Origin: Hydractinia symbiolongicarpus
Lineage: Eukaryota > Cnidaria > Hydrozoa > Anthoathecata > Hydractiniidae
Length of the DNA: 64,000 nucleotides
Assembly: GCF_029227915.1 (NCBI RefSeq)
Contig: NC_079876.1
Location: 13,516,001-13,580,000, forward strand
Direction: 5' to 3'
In this document: in pieces, positions 23,645-35,594 of the stretch
Numbering within the stretch: the stretch's first letter is position 1
Layout of the letters: each line of letters opens with the position of its first letter
Notes under the pieces: generated by a model
The model's input: only the letters and a program-made list of their open reading frames with translations
The model's database searches: none
What the model was told of the DNA's origin: nothing
Translations under genes and position numbers: made by a program

Positions 23645-24000
23645 AAAGTTTTACGAATCGTACAGAGTAACACAACCAATCGTAACAGTAACGTTTCACT
23701 TTTCGTTGAGCGTAACAGGATTTATCGTAACAGTGACGTTTCACGTTTTGTTCAGTGTGACACGATGAATCGTAATTTTGGCGCTTCATATTTCATTGAG
23801 CGTAACACAATCTATCGTAACAGTGACGTTTTACTTTTTGTTGAGTGTGTCACGATAAATGGTAACAGTGAGGTGTCACGTTTCATCGAGAGTAACACAA
23901 CTCGATCAACCGTAACAGCGACGTTTCACGTTTTATTGAGCGTAGCACGATCCATCGTAAGTGCGAGGTTTCACGTTTCGTCGAGAGTAATACGACCAAA
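23645..24000. repeat. Minisatellite, about 46-bp unit, derived from the MTG1 3' end
   Basis: About seven diverged units contain CGTAACAGTGACGTTTCACG and GTTGAGCGTAACACGAT-type sequence. On the minus strand each unit resembles the last codons and stop of MTG1 (TLDET then stop). The outermost unit is the real 3' end of that gene. Confidence 0.8.
23932..23937 (-). terminator. Likely poly(A) signal of MTG1
   Basis: AATAAA on the minus strand lies 34 bases beyond the stop codon. It sits inside the first extra minisatellite unit, where a C-to-T change of the usual CTCAACAAAACG has produced it. Confidence 0.55.
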
Positions 24001-27000
24001 CCTTCCATTTCTGAAAGCTTGTATTAACAATATCGAACAACGTCGGTAATCTGGTCGAGAATCTAAAATTAAAACAGTATAGTTACGTCACCAACGTAAG
24101 TAGCGGTTACTTACAACAGTTCATCTAACAGATTTTGAACTTGAATATACTTCGGTCAAAAGCAAAATCATTTTTTTAGCCTTGCATGTGAAATAGTTTT
24201 GACTTTTTTGAATACCACAACGCTTTTAGTTAACACTCCCCATTTTAGACACCCCTTATAGGCTTAACACCCTATTTTCAATTTTTTTCTTCGTCTAATT
24301 ATTAAAATCCCGTCTTTTTTAAGGGGTGTTTATCTGATGATGCCCTAGCTTACACCCACTCAGTGTTTACCTTCGTCACTTGTACTCAATGAAGACATTT
24401 CAGGAATATCAAGTAAGGTAACTAACGTACCCCTTATGAGATCTCTCTGTTCAGCTAGTGAGTATATCACTTTATCAAAATCGTCGCACGGTTCTTTTAG
24501 CGCACACATCTTTAGATACCTATAAAAAATAAAGTACGAACAGGGAGGTAAAAACAAGAGAAAAAGATTGTTGACAAATACAAGAAAAAGTGTAATAAAT
24601 TAAGTCATGCCGCATATTAATTCGTTATAAACCAACAAATTCCAACTTAAGTTCTTTCATACTCAACATATTAGTATTGAAGTTAACATGATGTTTTTGA
24701 AGTTCCTTTACCGATTATCGATATATGGTTTTAGGCTAACCAGATGTTATTGAATTTCCGCGCCCGAAGGCGTAGGAAATTCTTTAAAACCGTCGTTTTT
24801 TTCTTTTGGAGCATTTTTTGAGAAAAAATCGACCCTGGAATTTCACGTTCCTCTGATTTTTTGTTATCTAAATGTCATTTTAGGCCAAAATTGGTCCAAA
24901 AATTAAAACTACTTTATTTTTGACAAAAAATTGCCACAGTTAATAAAAAAGGTATGCTGAACATGGTGGTGGCATCAAAATTTTGATTTTTTGTCAACTA
25001 AATGCCATTTAAGACCATAAACATTTCAATAGCAAGACTTTCAACCATGAATGATAGGCTATATTTTTTTTTAGCATTTTCTTTTAAAATATGAGTTTAT
25101 TATGACACGTTTCGTTTTGTTTGCGTTTGTTGTTAGATATGATGTCACTTGTGTGCTTTATCTTCAGAGCTTCATGCACCAAACCTCTTCGAATGTTTGG
25201 CACAATAACACAACGAATTAGCAGGTTGTCATCAAATATTTTTGTAGCGAGCGGAAATTCTTAGAGTCCCCAGGGCTTCTTGTTTAAGTTGGTTTATCCT
25301 GTGGTCAATATTACTATATTAACATAAACCGATGACTAGTATCAAGGCTAACCTGGTGTTCTTTTGTTTGTTGAGCGCATAAAGCAAGTAGTCAGCAATT
25401 ACTTCTTCTCCAATCACGTGATCGGGAAATGTTCCTGCAGAAATAAGTTATTCAATGCCACAGAAGTAAAACCTAGTTTTTTAACCTTAATTTGTTCAAT
25501 GTTATTTCGTGTGAATTGACTAACTATAATCATAGTCATAAGAAAAAGAGTTAGTCTGGTAATTCAGGGCCGTCCTATTGTTCACAAGCAGATATGCTTC
25601 CTAAATCGAGGTGACCGGTTTAAGACTGCACAGAATTATCAATAATGGCTGCTCTTGGGGAGTATTACTTTAGTGAAGATGATTTTGATGCAATCTTGGC
25701 TGTTATTGATGAAGATTTATTAGAGAAAAATCGTGATTTAACTAAAGAATTGTCCGAAATTGTTGAAGAAATAGTTGACGACCCTTCTGAAAGTAGTTTT
25801 TCCTGTGATATATGCTTCAAAACATGCAAAACAAAACGGGGAATCACAAGACATCGAAATGCGAAACATCGTCAGCCACCAAACCAGTTAAATGACAACA
25901 ACCTTACTACTGCTGAAACCAAGCTCCATCTGTTATACTTTAAGAAGTAACACCAAGTAAGCAAGCCCAATTAAGTACAAGTAAACTTTCTAAAGATGAA
26001 TGCTCTAGTGAGAAGACCAGAAATTAATTTGTCAATTATGTTATTACAAACGACGAGCCAAACTTTTCTTATAGTCTGGTCAGAGATGTGATTGGTAGTT
26101 TTAAAGGTGATCCTGAAAAGTTTTATCCGGCCTTCTGCAAATCTGTTTCAGAAAATATTGTTTTCAGAAGTTATCAAATCGAAGCTCTATTCTCCTTGGT
26201 TTTGAAATGGCTAATCACGTAAAAGAAAACACTGCAGAATTTTCTGCCCATATAAATTTTTCACCCAAAGAAAAAAACATAATCCAATATCTAAGTGCTT
26301 ACGTATTTAGTACCCTATATCGTCGCATTAGGAGATCAAAAAAAAATCAAGAAGTATGCTTGGAGTTCAAAGTTTAGACATCTTATTAGCTGGAAAGTCG
26401 TGTCTTGTAAAAGACGATAAAAATTCTGATTTAGTAAATATCAAGGAGGGTTATGGTCAGTAACCGATGATGTTTTCAGAACTTTTTGTTGTGCAGAACT
26501 TGAAGTTCGTACTGCGACAATTGATAGTAAGAATATTGTTTCAGACCTGCTTGAGAACCCTGTTGTGCTTTGTAATTACAACAAAATAACATCACACTCA
26601 ACCGAAAAAGTCACAAAAGAATTAGCAATGAACTTAGTTGAGCATCTCATCATGCTTTATGTTCGTGTTTGTGTTTTTTCATTTGTGAAAGATAAATGTG
26701 AGCTGCACAAAATTGCATCAAAACAGAAAAAAGCTCGATCACTACGCACTGAAATCAAGAAGTCTTCAAGCAATCTTTCAGATAGACATTGACACTAACA
26801 GTCCAGAATAGTGACTATAAACCTGTTGCAACTGCTATTTTTATAGCAACAAAATTTAAAACAATATTATTTTGGCACATGGTATAATAAATAATTATAG
26901 TAGTCTACAAAAAGGTCCAGGTAGTGTATATAGGTTTTAAGGTATTTTAAAATATTTTTTATTAATGTTTGTGTTAAGCAGATAAAGCTTTAAATTGATA

Positions 27001-30000
27001 TTACCTGTCATCATTTGGAATACAGTGGTTGTTCTTGCTTATTAAGCAAATTTAATGTTTTTTATAAATGTGTGGCTATAAAAATAACCGTTTTTAGTTT
27101 CTTCTTTCTTCCAAGTTTGTTTAATTGCTCTTACGGCATGGCACAGTTTCGATATCAATTTCATGACAGTTACCAGCCATGGGTCGGAAATATTGTGTGT
27201 TTTAATTGTGTTGTCATTATAACCAAAATCACGGATTGATGGGTTATCTTCCTATGACCAATTGCACGTTGACGACAAAAGTAGTTTTCAAGGGGATCTT
27301 GAAAAAATCTTTCTGTCAGTACATATGGAACTCCATTATTAATTAAATACTGGATTAATTCTTCAACAGTAGAATGGACAGTGATTTTGATTCCTTGGTA
27401 GGTTTTCCATGAGATAAACATAGTTGCTCTAATATTATCTGTGAAATTACCAGGCCTATCAGCAATTGAATCCTTCCACGTTTTGAAATATCCTAGAAAT
27501 GTTTCGGTCAATCATAAGAATCTTTCATCATCAACAGATGTGTACGGTTTAAGAAATGGTTTACGTTTAATTGCTGCTTCTTTGGTATTCTTGACGTTGA
27601 GAAAGTCGAAAATTGGTCGAACACATATTACAATATTTGGCAGTTCCATTAGCTTCTGGTGGTCCATACAATTGAAGAGCGGTAAAGACAGCTTTGCTTA
27701 ACACTTGTGCTGCCAGACGTACATTCATGACTGAATATGGTGTGAGCTTATGTGGTCATTTGTTATTTTGGGAACAAGATGTAACCTACAGTCTAAGTCA
27801 TCAAGGAATAACTTTGAAATATAGTTCCAGGTAATATAACTTCCATCATTTCACATATTTCTGGGACATGTTGCTGCAAGAGAATTACTCAGGCAATTGC
27901 GGGCTGTTTTATATAAGTGTGGTAGATCTGAGATGAAGTAGATGGACCGTTCCTCATCCGCCATCACATTCAAAGTGCGTTATGTTACGTCCACTTCTGC
28001 ATTAATGTCAGCTACACGGGTGATGTTTAGGTGCATATGGTACATTCGTCGGTCTGGAGATGCTCCATCACTTGTGACACCAACAACTTTTATGCCACAT
28101 TTTTCCTCCAGTATGCCAACCACTTTCCTAAAGAAAGAAAACAATTGATGTGACATTGGTAGTAGCAAAATTTGCAAACGAAAATTTTAAAGGATTTACA
28201 ATGCTGCTCACGAGAAAAACATGAGATGCAATTTCATCAATCTTTTTCAACGCAACATAATTTAGATCAATTTTACCAAGGTCAACAAAACCGATAAGAT
28301 CACTATTATGCTTATCCCACACAAGACTTTCTTGAATTTTCATTTCATCCATTAATAATATTGCATATTTCTCATGTGGTTGTAATTTGAAGACCATATT
28401 ACACAATTCCTGGATAACGTCTTTGTTAAAGCCCTGTTTTGGACAAATATAGTTCTTATAGTCCCTTAAACGACGTCTACTAGGAAGAACCAAGAAACCA
28501 CTGTCTTTTTTATCGTCAACACAAATATCATCATAAAAGGCGGGGGATTTTGCAGTTAAACCCAAGCAGTAACGAATGATCATAGGATGATAGCGAACAT
28601 CAGTTTTCGATGATGATAAATATTTCTGCTGCTCTTCCCAAAAACATTTCATGAATGGTGATATCTTGCGACTAGTTGTTGACATAATTTTTATGAAATC
28701 TTCACCAAGACGTTTTTTGACTGGAACTGCACAAGTGGAAATTTCATCTTGCATTTTATTTAACTCTTCATTAATTCTTTATTTTCCAACCGATGACTTT
28801 GAAGGGTTTTTATGATTCGTTCTGGAAAAGTCATGGAAATTGGTGCTTTAAGTTTGGCAGGTGAAATTAAATTGTCCCTTTTCCTTTTCAAACTTAGGCT
28901 TTCTTTTGATTCCGACCTAACACATTTCAATCATTTTTCAGAACAAGGTGGAATAAGAACTATGCAATTTGGAGATCGATACCATTTGCTTTGATGAAGA
29001 GGTGCACTAGTGCTATCCTTGATGTTAAATACTTTTGGAACACAGTGCTCAAGACAGCTACCAGCAAAGTGGTCAAACCTAGGCATAATTTCAAATCCAT
29101 AATTAATCTTGTTAAATATGTAATTGTATTAAGTTTCAGTGAATGAGAATGTCATGTTTAGCAGGAACGGACGGTAAAAAAACACGAACAGTGAAAACAA
29201 GATTATTACCAACATATATCTCAAACTTTGGAACTGAGTGGATAGCATCATGACAGGCAAGAAAAGCACAATCACCTGTAGACTAATTTCAACAACTGAG
29301 TTTTAGAAATAAAATCTGTAAATGACTTGTACCGATCAGTAATGACATTTTCCACTGGATCAATTTTTTTCTGCAAAATAGATTGTGCTGATTGACGAGG
29401 CTTAGAAGATGTGGAGGATGAAGGAAAACTTTTGATAGGAAGGTTTATTGTAGGGATAGTACTGGGAACAAGTGTTGTTCTGCTAGAGTGATTACGATTC
29501 ATTTGATTTTCGCTGAGTTGCTTTTCACAAATATATATTTTCTTTCTTTGAATTCTATCCCTTAGAGCATGATCAACTTCCCTATCTTTTATCACAACAG
29601 CAACTAACTTTTCTCTCCACGACTTGTCAAATTGATTCTCACCAGCAGGAACTTTAAAAATAGATAGACCTATATATTTAGCTCTTTGTGAAACTGTGCA
29701 ACCGTATATAGAGCAATTTTTGCCAGGCATGTTAAAGATAATTCTGTTTAAATGTTTGTTAATCCTATGTTTACAGTAACTAACCTGCGTGCAGTCAAAG
29801 CACTGGGTACTAGGTATATTCTGCTAACAAAAACATAAACAATAGAGCCACGCGATTCACCAGACTCTTTTTCTTATGACTATGCTAAGATATAAAATTT
29901 CAGTCCAGCCTTTTCCGCGGGTAACAATAGTATCGGTCAATTATTACTTGCGGAGAAGGTAAGCCTAAAATTGTCTATGCAAATTTGAAGATTTTTTCAC

Positions 30001-33000
30001 TGTACGTAAAATCAAGTTTGTAAAACTTGTCTGAAAGTGTTTTGTTATACAAAAGCTTACATACCGGTTAATGCCAACTTGATTCCGGTCATACTGTCTT
30101 GTACTTCCGGATATGATATACCTACATAACAAAAATAACATTGATATAAACATTTTTTCTGCGATGAAATCAGTTCTTCCAGCATTGAAAACGTTGCATA
30201 AAAAAGCTAAAAAAACTATTCTGAATAATACCTGGAGTGTCGAGCAATAAAATTCTTGGAGATTGAGACATCTAGAATTAACAAAACTATTAAGTATGAC
30301 AATAAAAGTCGGTTTAATGCACGTAAAGATAGTGGTCTCATGGACTTCAAAATTAGGACAAATACAAATACCAGAAACGACCTGCAGTACATCAAACAAC
30401 TATATACCACACTTACTTTTATGGATTGCATGACAGACCGTGTTACACCAGGCTTTTTACCAACGGGAGTAGCTTTTCCTCCTGCATGTAGAAAAAAGCA
30501 TATCACATAGTAAAAAGTGGTTAAAATTGTTTCTGCAAACCCTTTTACGCTTTCCAAGATGCAAATTTTAAAGTTATCTAAACTCGCTTTGTTAAGCTGT
30601 AAATAAAAACGAGAACGTTTGTTTTCAACAGTAACATAAAAACGAATTGCATTGAACACTCAACATCCAATCTGAACCACATCCGCTATGAACAACATTC
30701 GCTATGAACAACCATCGCTTTGAGGAACATTCGCTATTAGCAAAACATTCGCTCTCAAAAACATTTGCTCTCAAAAACATTCGCTCTCAAAAACCTTTGC
30801 TATGAACAATATTCCCTATGAACAACATTCCCTATGAACAACATTTCCTATGAACAACATTCGCTATGAACAACATTCCCTATGGACAACATTTCCTATG
30901 GACAACATTTCCTATGAACAACATTCCCTATGGACAACATTCCCTATGGACAACATTTCCTATGAACAACATTTGCTCTGGACAACATTCACTATGAACA
31001 ACATTTGCTATGAACAAAATTCGCTATGAACAACAATCGCTCTGAACAACATTCCCTATGAACAACATTTGCGCTGAACAACAGTGGTTCTGAACAATAT
31101 TTACTCTGAACACTATTTACTATGAACCACATTCACTGTGAACAACATTCACTATGAACAACATTCATTATGAATAACATTCCCTATGAACAACAATCGC
31201 TCTGAACAAAATTCGCTATGAACAACATTCGTTATGAACAACATTCGTTATGAACAACATTCGCTATGAACAACATTTGCTCTCAATAATATTCGCTCGA
31301 AATAACATTCACTATGAACAACATTCACCATGAACAACATTTGGTATGAACAACATTTGCTATGAACAACATTTTGGCTATGAACAACACTTGATGTAAA
31401 CCTTTTTTGATATATCAGAGTGATTAAAGCAACATTCTAAAGTCATTTCATTTTACTCCTATACGATAATTTTAACCAGTTCTAAACTTTGGACATCAAC
31501 TTAAGGTGAAAAAAAGTCTTGATTCATCGCAATCTTAAACGTATTTCAAGAAGAATAAAAGAAACAAATCCAAGTTACCAGTGGTTAGACATTATGTAAT
31601 GTTGTAATTGACCATTTCGGACATAGATAATAACAATTTGTGAACCAGCACCACACTCTCAGGATAGTAAATAGTGTTGGAAATATGTAAACAAGAATTA
31701 TTTTCACCAAATAGCTTTACAGGTGTATTTGCATTGACATAAAAGCTTCACCATTAAAGTAAGCTAGCTGGGTAACCCAACAGTGAACTTTATGTTGAGT
31801 GATAAAGTGTAGGTAAAACATTCCGTACATATAGGTATTGTGTAGGTATGAGTGTTGGTTTAAATAAAAATCCCTGTCGTTAACAATCTAGCTAAAACTA
31901 TCACCCACCATTTTTATTATGTGGAATAACTTGTCGTGAAAGCCCAAAAAATAACTCGCAGTAAACGTATCACAACCTGGTGCATTACGACCTAAATAAT
32001 GCCTGTTATTGTATCAATTAGACCTTCATCCAACTTTAACACAATGTTAAAAGTATAACTAACTAAGTATATTAAACATACAAAAGCATTAATTAACCAT
32101 CTGAAATGTTTGTTGCAGCCAACCTATAACCAATTTTACTTTTTAGCTGAGCAGCTGGCCAAAATAATTAAGAATTATCAACATAGCTAGAAAGTATGAT
32201 TATGTAATTATTGTGACATGCAAAAGGTCAACAAAAGGGGCCTCTAAAGCTTAACACCATAATGATTAATGATTGGTTATTTGTAACAATCAGGGCTCAT
32301 GAGTGGCTTACTACGCGTGAGCAATTCCAAAAGTTGGAAAATATATTGCATTTGTTATTTGTGGTTTTAACATTTCGCGTCTGATTCGCATGACATCCTT
32401 TTGACTGATAGACAGAACACGGAAATATTAATATGGGGACTATGTAACGAGCACTATTATTGGTAAAATTCATTTTGTGCGAACTTTTTTTGCCAATTTT
32501 ACTTTTAATTGTTTCACTTAAACTTATATATACAATAAGCGTTTTATGTGAAATATTTACGCCAAGGATAACACAAAACATTGTGATAAGAAATTTTTAC
32601 CTTTTGACATAAAATGGCGTCTTGCAGAGTTTATAAATGATGACTTTCCAACATTAGGAATTCCACAAACAATTACTTTATACTGTCGTTCATGCAATCC
32701 TTTCACAGGTGTCTCACACTATAAAGACATTGGATATATATCAAATTTTAGTGGCTGAAATAGCAACAATCCCTTCACACGTGTCTCACATTATAACAAC
32801 AAGATAGAAAATTTGGGGAAGATGTAATCTATTTTATATAAGAAACAAGAATTTTCACTTTAACCAAAGATTATAATTTTACGTGTGGTGTCTGCTCTCA
32901 TTTTGTACTGATATTTTGACCACTTTTTTTATTATTTTAATGTGCGTTATAAATTAAAAAGTATAGTACAAAGCCATTGCTGGGACTATTTGCCTTTTCT

Positions 33001-35594
33001 TAAATTCAGCCTTAAATTAAAGGTGTATTAAAGCAACTGAGATATATATAACAATTACCTGTTCAGATTTGACTCTATTTTGTTCTGTAAAAATCTGCTT
33101 TAACACTGGCATAACCTGAAAATAAAATAAATGCAATAACTTTCTAAACAAAGGTAAAACAAGACTATGTCAAAACAAAAACATTTTTAACTTTCTAAAT
33201 TATTATTTTAAATTACTATTCTAAATTGGGCACCACCTTTCACATTGATGTCAGGTTTTCAATTTTTATAATATCTAGTCTTAAATAAGGTGCATGAAGT
33301 AGAAACAAAGACCTAGCTAACAACAAAGCATCAGCTTAACTTATTCACTACTGCAGCAACTGTGTGCAAGAGCAACATTGTACCTGTTTAATAGCATGAT
33401 TAAATCGAGCGTTGCAGTTACTAAACAATACTGCATCAGCATCATCATCCTTCAATATTTTATTTGAGATTTCCTAAACAAATTTAAAAAATAAAACAAG
33501 TATATTTGTAATTAAGAAGGTACCAGGACACTATAACGCGCAAATTTTAATTATTGATGAAATCTACAGGCTGTGAATATAAATTGCCAGTATGCTCTTC
33601 CTTATTTTTAAGGTAAAGAAATGATGGCGGAATAGCCTCATACAGACACAGTTAGCATATTATTATAAAACTAGTCGTTAGCTCGTGGAAAAATCCACAG
33701 GTTCGCCCGTCGCAGCTAGGCTACCATTTTGCGTGACAGACAGATGGACGAACAGACGTATACGGGCATTATAACAGAGATTTTTAAATCAAATTTGTTT
33801 CTGTGTCTGTATTTTTGATGAGCTCTGTAAGTTTATTTAGTAGGCCTTTTGAATGTGAAAAAACAACTGATACCTTTTCCACTTGACATAATATGCAAAG
33901 ATGTAAATGACTTTGGTACAGTGAGGCGCACAAACCAATTAATTTAGCTTATGAACTAGTTTTGATAATCCAGTTTTGTTTCAATGTTTTTCACACATCA
34001 GTGCAGTTATTTAATCAAAAACATATCACAGTGATTTCAACAGCTACTTTCCCTTGCACCCTTTCATATTGGATTTATTAATATTTAAAAATATGCGTAC
34101 ACAAACCTTTGTCTTCTTTTCATCAGCAATATCTATTTTGTTCATTAGTATTATTCTGGGTTTATTTGCATACAAATCCTCAAATTGTGGATTGGTGCTG
34201 GAAAATGGAACCTAAAGAAAACACCAACCTAATTGCAGTTGTCCCTGGAGTTATTCTATTCACTATATAGTCAGAAAATCTTGAACCCTGTCCCTTGCTC
34301 TACAGCCTTTTGGAACTGATTGCAGGTCACAAGCGCAAAATTGTAGATGACACTTTTGTTTGGAAGGTATAAAGGCAGGTTTACACCTGTTCCATTTTTC
34401 CCAATCAAACAGTTTATCTTTGCCAGAGCGAAAAAACTTCTATTCAGGTGTTTTATTTTGCCAATTGGGTAAAAATCCCTGAAAAGCATTGCTAAAAGGT
34501 GGAATCACTCTTGTCGGACCGAATTTATTTCCCTTAACATTCCCCAACTTCACAAATGTTTACTCTAAAGAACGATTTTAATACTCTTTTAAACATCTTT
34601 TTATATTATTTGTTCATTTATGTGACATTATCACTTACTATTATTATTACAAACAATATCACAAACATTATCACAAAAATTACCACAAACAATATTTGTT
34701 TGCTTCGCTGGTACAAATTAAACACAGGATATAACAACAACTTATAGTTTCAGGATGAATACCTTTGCATGTTTTAAGACAGAGAGAAAGGTAAAAAATG
34801 ACGTTAACGCGATGTCTTTTCCAAGGAAGAATCGTGCTGATCCTTTTGACAAGAGAATACAAAACACTAAAACTGAAAAAATAAACTTACTCTAGCATCT
34901 CGTATTTCAATAACACAATCACAATTATTAACAATGCCCCTCATTGCTCGCATGCCTAAATAAGAAATAAAGAAAGAAAATAATAGCTTGCAATTTGCAA
35001 ACCAACATGTACATCCGAAATTGTTGAATGATCAAGAAACACTTACAGTCAGCCATTAAAGTTTATTTCACGCTCCTTTTTTTTAGCTGTCATTGCATCA
35101 TATTTAAAAATAACACGAAAGATATCCTTTTATTGTATTACAAATTAAACTTAAAGTTATAAACGTCTGCTAAATTAGTGTAATATTCAACAAACACTGA
35201 CCAGTTTGATGTTGCAATACAAAACTAAAAATCAAAAGTACAGCTTTTTGCTTACTTGCATTCTACATTACAAAATCATTTATTATCTGACTACATCCCG
35301 TCTAAAATATAACAACACATTTGCTTGGGAACTTACTTTTGTATTTCAGGATAGTTCAAAATTGAATGGAATTCAGTTTTGTCACACTATTTAAATAATG
35401 GCTTTCCAAACCAGTTAGTATGAGTCCATAAAAAACCCTGTTATAATAAGGCACAAACGAATTAATTTTTTTGTATCAGTTAGGTAATATTTAATAATAG
35501 CATTATTACCTTTCGCCATATGGAATGGAAGAACTCTGTGGAAAATATCTGGTAAGAAATAGATTGGAAACTTGAATGAAGGTCTGCTTGCCAT
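23971..35594 (-). CDS. MTG1: mitochondrial ribosome-associated GTPase 1, 12 exons
   Basis: The minus-strand exons, first to last, are 35510-35594, 34891-34955, 34107-34211, 33384-33473, 33059-33115, 32601-32718, 30417-30481, 30232-30271, 30065-30121, 25353-25434, 24431-24519 and 23971-24062. All joins are GT/AG and keep phase, and the 945 bases give 314 residues plus a stop. Motifs come in the circularly permuted order of the YlqF/MTG1 family: NKID (74-77, G4), FSNCN (G5 region), GIPNVGKSS (153-161, G1), PGVTR (G2), DTPG (206-209, G3), then VIGEEVIADYLLYAL and a C-terminal AFRNGRFGRITLDET. HMAKG near residue 28 is the family's N-terminal signature. MTG1 acts in mitochondrial ribosome assembly at the inner membrane. 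Bases 24757-25262 hold a MITE and intron 9 holds a whole P element. The exon 6 acceptor could be 5 bases (32713) or 0 bases downstream of the one chosen. Confidence 0.9.
24063..24430 (-). other. Last intron of MTG1
   Basis: The donor GTACGTTAG and acceptor TTTAATTTTAG bracket AT-rich sequence with no other feature. A phase-1 join at each end restores GAT (Asp) across it. Confidence 0.6.
24757..25262. mobile_element. MITE with GAATTTCCGC ends, in an MTG1 intron
   Basis: The left end, GAATTTCCGCGCCCG, begins near 24757 and the right end (about 25253-25262) is GCGGAAATTC. The element is about 506 bp and non-coding. Confidence 0.5.
25645..26790 (+). pseudogene. C2H2 zinc-finger gene of the P element, degraded
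   Basis: The open first part (25645-25950, 101 residues) has an acidic N-terminus and one finger with C54, C57, H70 and H75 (FSCDICFKTCKTKRGITRH). Downstream, up to about 26790, coding-like blocks continue in shifting frames: a segment reading VRDVIGSFKGDPEKFYPAFC, then SVTDDVFRTFCCAELEVRTA, and an open frame from about 26565 to 26792 ending in basic and serine-rich residues. Stops and frame changes show the gene is dead. The function of this companion gene is unknown. Confidence 0.65.
27170..29730 (-). pseudogene. P-element transposase (THAP9-like), frameshifted
   Basis: Homologous blocks in order are: a THAP domain (29272-29730) opening MPGKNCSIYGC; 28128-28754 with RYHPMIIRYCLGLTAKSP, LRDYKNYICP and the catalytic LLMDEMKIQESLVWDKH plus GFVDLG; 27980-28177 with VTSDGASPDRR (second acidic site); a YGPPEANGTAKYC block near 27620-27660; and 27170-27511 with TERFFQDPLENYF. 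Frames change between blocks, and an internal TGA precedes the last one near 27512. The THAP zinc site shows ICEKQ where ICEKH is expected. This matches P-element/THAP9 transposases, but it is not expressible as one protein. Confidence 0.85.
30663..31393. repeat. Large minisatellite, 16-bp unit, in an MTG1 intron
   Basis: Roughly 45 copies of CGCTATGAACAACATT and close variants (CCCTATGAACAACATT, TCCTATGAACAACATT) run in tandem. The period of 16 is not a multiple of three and the array lies in the intron between exons 6 and 7. Confidence 0.9.
33669..33783 (+). repeat. Dispersed hairpin repeat (CTAGTCG family)
   Basis: It starts ACTAGTCGTTAGCTCGTGGA, continues AAAATCCACAGGTTCGCC and ends GACGTATACGGGCATTATAA. 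It lies in an MTG1 intron and matches 12255-12375. Confidence 0.7.

Larger units (their letters stand above)
25531..29885. mobile_element. P-element-type transposon inside an MTG1 intron
   Basis: The left end, starting CATAGTCATAAGAAAAAGAG (25531), is inversely repeated at 29859-29885, ending CTTATGACTATG. The CA...TG termini fit P elements. It holds a THAP-type transposase gene on the minus strand and a C2H2 gene converging on it from the left. Both are broken. It fills nearly all of the MTG1 intron between 25435 and 30064. No clear 8-bp target duplication was found. Confidence 0.8.

Noticed and set aside
23765-24049. 94-residue plus-strand frame rich in RNS and VTIN-like repeats
   Set aside because: Product of the minisatellite read in the wrong direction. 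The true coding content here is the last MTG1 exon on the minus strand.
29965-30659. Two overlapping minus-strand frames of 144 and 147 residues
   Set aside because: They read through introns of MTG1. Only 30065-30121, 30232-30271 and 30417-30481 are coding.
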